6,619 bases of DNA. Origin: an uncultured Ruminococcus sp. (lineage in GTDB: Bacteria; Bacillota; Clostridia; Oscillospirales; Acutalibacteraceae). Where the stretch lies: contig CADCON010000167.1 in NCBI GenBank assembly GCA_902803035.1, forward strand, positions 1-6,619, written 5' to 3'. Position 1 is the first letter of the stretch; each line of letters starts with the position of its first letter. This document shows, piece after piece, positions 5,935-6,619 of this stretch. The translations under genes and the position numbers were made by a program. A model generated the notes under the pieces. That model did not search any database, was not told the DNA's origin, and worked only from the letters and a program-made list of their open reading frames with translations.

Positions 5935-5976
5935 AAAAGCGCGGAGGGTTTGCCATGCAAGCTCCCCGCGCTTTTT
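5935..5976 (+). terminator. Intrinsic terminator of the PAP2/HD-GYP operon
   Basis: AAAAGCGCGG (5935-5944) pairs with CCGCGCTTTT (5966-5975). The stem continues past one A/C mismatch into an inner stem closed by TTGC-CAT-GCAA (5950-5960). The T run at 5972-5976 completes a rho-independent terminator 31 bases after the stop codon of the HD-GYP gene. A-tracts on the other side could give some termination on the minus strand too. Confidence 0.88.
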
Positions 5977-5983
5977 CCGGAAC

Positions 5984-6032
5984 AAAAAAGAAGACCTTCC
6001 CGTGTGCCGGTCATCCGACGCCGGGAAGGTCT
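5984..6032 (-). terminator. Intrinsic terminator of the G5/M23 peptidase gene (probably bidirectional)
   Basis: AGACCTTCCCG (5992-6002) and CGGGAAGGTCT (6022-6032) form a perfect 11-bp stem with a 19-base loop. On the minus strand the stem is followed by a T-rich run (complement of 5984-5991), 22 bases after the stop codon at 6055. On the plus strand TTTT follows shortly after, so it may back up the operon terminator. Confidence 0.85.
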
Positions 6033-6054
6033 GTTTTAACGCTGCAAATGATAA

Positions 6055-6619
6055 TTATCTGTAGTATCCCATCGGGTTCCTGGCGACATTGTTCTTGCGG
6101 ATCTCGAAGTGAAGATGCGGCCCGGTGGAAAATCCGGAATTGCCGACCCTGCCTATCGCCTGTCCCTTGGAGACCCTCGAACCGGAAGAAATAGTCACCG
6201 CGCTGAGATGCGCGTAACAGGTCGAATAACTGTTGCCGTGGGAAATGATGATGTGCAGGCCGTAGCCGCCGGCGGAACGCTTGACCGTTGCCGTGCCCGA
6301 ATCCGCCGCCACCACCGTGCGCCCGTAGATGCCGCCCGTGGAAATATCAATGCCGCGGTGGAAACGTCCCCAGCGCGGGCCGAACGGCGAGGAAATCGAA
6401 CGTACACCCGGAACCGGCCACACGAAGGAGCCTGTGCCGACTCTTCCTCCGCCACCGCCGCCGGTTTCCGGCTTTTTGGTGCCGACCTCATACACCGCGT
6501 CGACCGGCTCCTTGGTGACCTTGGAGGAAATGACTTCGCTCGCCACCTGAACGCCGTTGATCTCGGTGATCTGCCTGACAACCTCGCGCTCACCGTTTTC
6601 GCCCTTGGTGATGCACTTG
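6055..6619 (-). CDS. G5 domain plus M23 (LytM-type) peptidoglycan endopeptidase, C-terminal part
   Basis: The gene enters from the right edge without a start; 187 C-terminal residues are visible. The in-frame GTG at 6546 is internal, because the open frame and domain sequence continue upstream to the edge. Residues about 1-48 (GENGEREVVRQ, NGVQVASEVIS, KVTKEPVDAVYEVGTKK) match the end of a G5 domain, common in wall-binding surface proteins. A Gly-rich linker (53-62) leads to an M23 peptidase domain. It carries HRGID (H87, D91), AHLS (H137) and HLHFE (H168, H170), so the zinc ligands and catalytic histidines are all present and it should be active. It would cut peptidoglycan cross-bridges outside the cell, in growth, division or sporulation. 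The missing N-terminus probably holds a signal peptide or further binding domains. It converges on the HD-GYP operon. Confidence 0.93.
   Translation of the reverse strand, partial: KCITKGENGEREVVRQITEINGVQVASEVISSKVTKEPVDAVYEVGTKKPETGGGGGGRVGTGSFVWPVPGVRSISSPFGPRWGRFHRGIDISTGGIYGRTVVAADSGTATVKRSAGGYGLHIIISHGNSYSTCYAHLSAVTISSGSRVSKGQAIGRVGNSGFSTGPHLHFEIRKNNVARNPMGYYR

Noticed and set aside
6195..6593. Long minus-strand frame overlapping the M23 peptidase, plus plus-strand Pro/Arg-rich frames nearby
   Set aside because: The frame with G5 and M23 motifs explains the region; the others are Ser/Arg or Pro/Arg-rich shadows.

Overview
The window looks like chromosomal DNA from a Gram-positive, gut-type Clostridia (Oscillospiraceae/Lachnospiraceae-like). 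The support is indirect: strong GGAGG-type ribosome binding sites, fairly GC-rich genes separated by AT-rich spacers, intrinsic hairpin terminators, the short form of ArgC, and a G5-plus-M23 cell-wall hydrolase. I see no rRNA, tRNA, insertion sequence, CRISPR array, integrase or phage gene. The lineage is an inference from protein style, not from a marker gene.

Left part (1-2223, all minus strand). Reading in the direction of transcription: a small acidic protein gene broken by a one-base frameshift (2223-1776), a DUF2262-type protein (1727-1200), a complete short-form argC for arginine biosynthesis (1102-143), and the first 21 codons of a gene with a signal-peptide-like start (from 64, running off the left edge). 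Spacings are about 48, 97 and 78 bases. They may be read together, but no strong promoter is visible before the first gene.

Middle (2336-3927). A minus-strand gene (3589-2423) encodes a protein not recognised as a named family: a soluble N-terminal domain, a four-cysteine zinc ribbon, a long Asp/Tyr-rich disordered linker, then four membrane segments. It ends at a clear intrinsic terminator. Upstream of it lies a 338-base AT-rich divergent control region with one good sigma-A promoter on each strand.

Right part. The plus-strand promoter drives a two-gene operon behind a structured leader RNA: a PAP2-family lipid phosphatase (3928-4578) and a membrane-anchored HD-GYP protein (4624-5904), the expected hydrolase type for cyclic di-GMP. 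The operon ends at a long hairpin terminator, which meets a second terminator serving the convergent gene on the right. That gene (from beyond 6619 down to 6055, minus) is the C-terminal part of a G5-domain plus M23 peptidase, a secreted peptidoglycan hydrolase. Envelope work is the common theme on the right: lipid-carrier phosphatase, membrane signalling protein and wall hydrolase. The left side mixes arginine synthesis with small proteins of unknown role.

The items most worth a second look are the leader RNA with mutually exclusive pairings, the HD-GYP protein with altered signature residues (HDIGN and GYM) and a membrane sensor-like N-terminus, the unrecognised zinc-ribbon membrane protein, and the frameshifted gene. 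I found no convincing new defence or mobile system.
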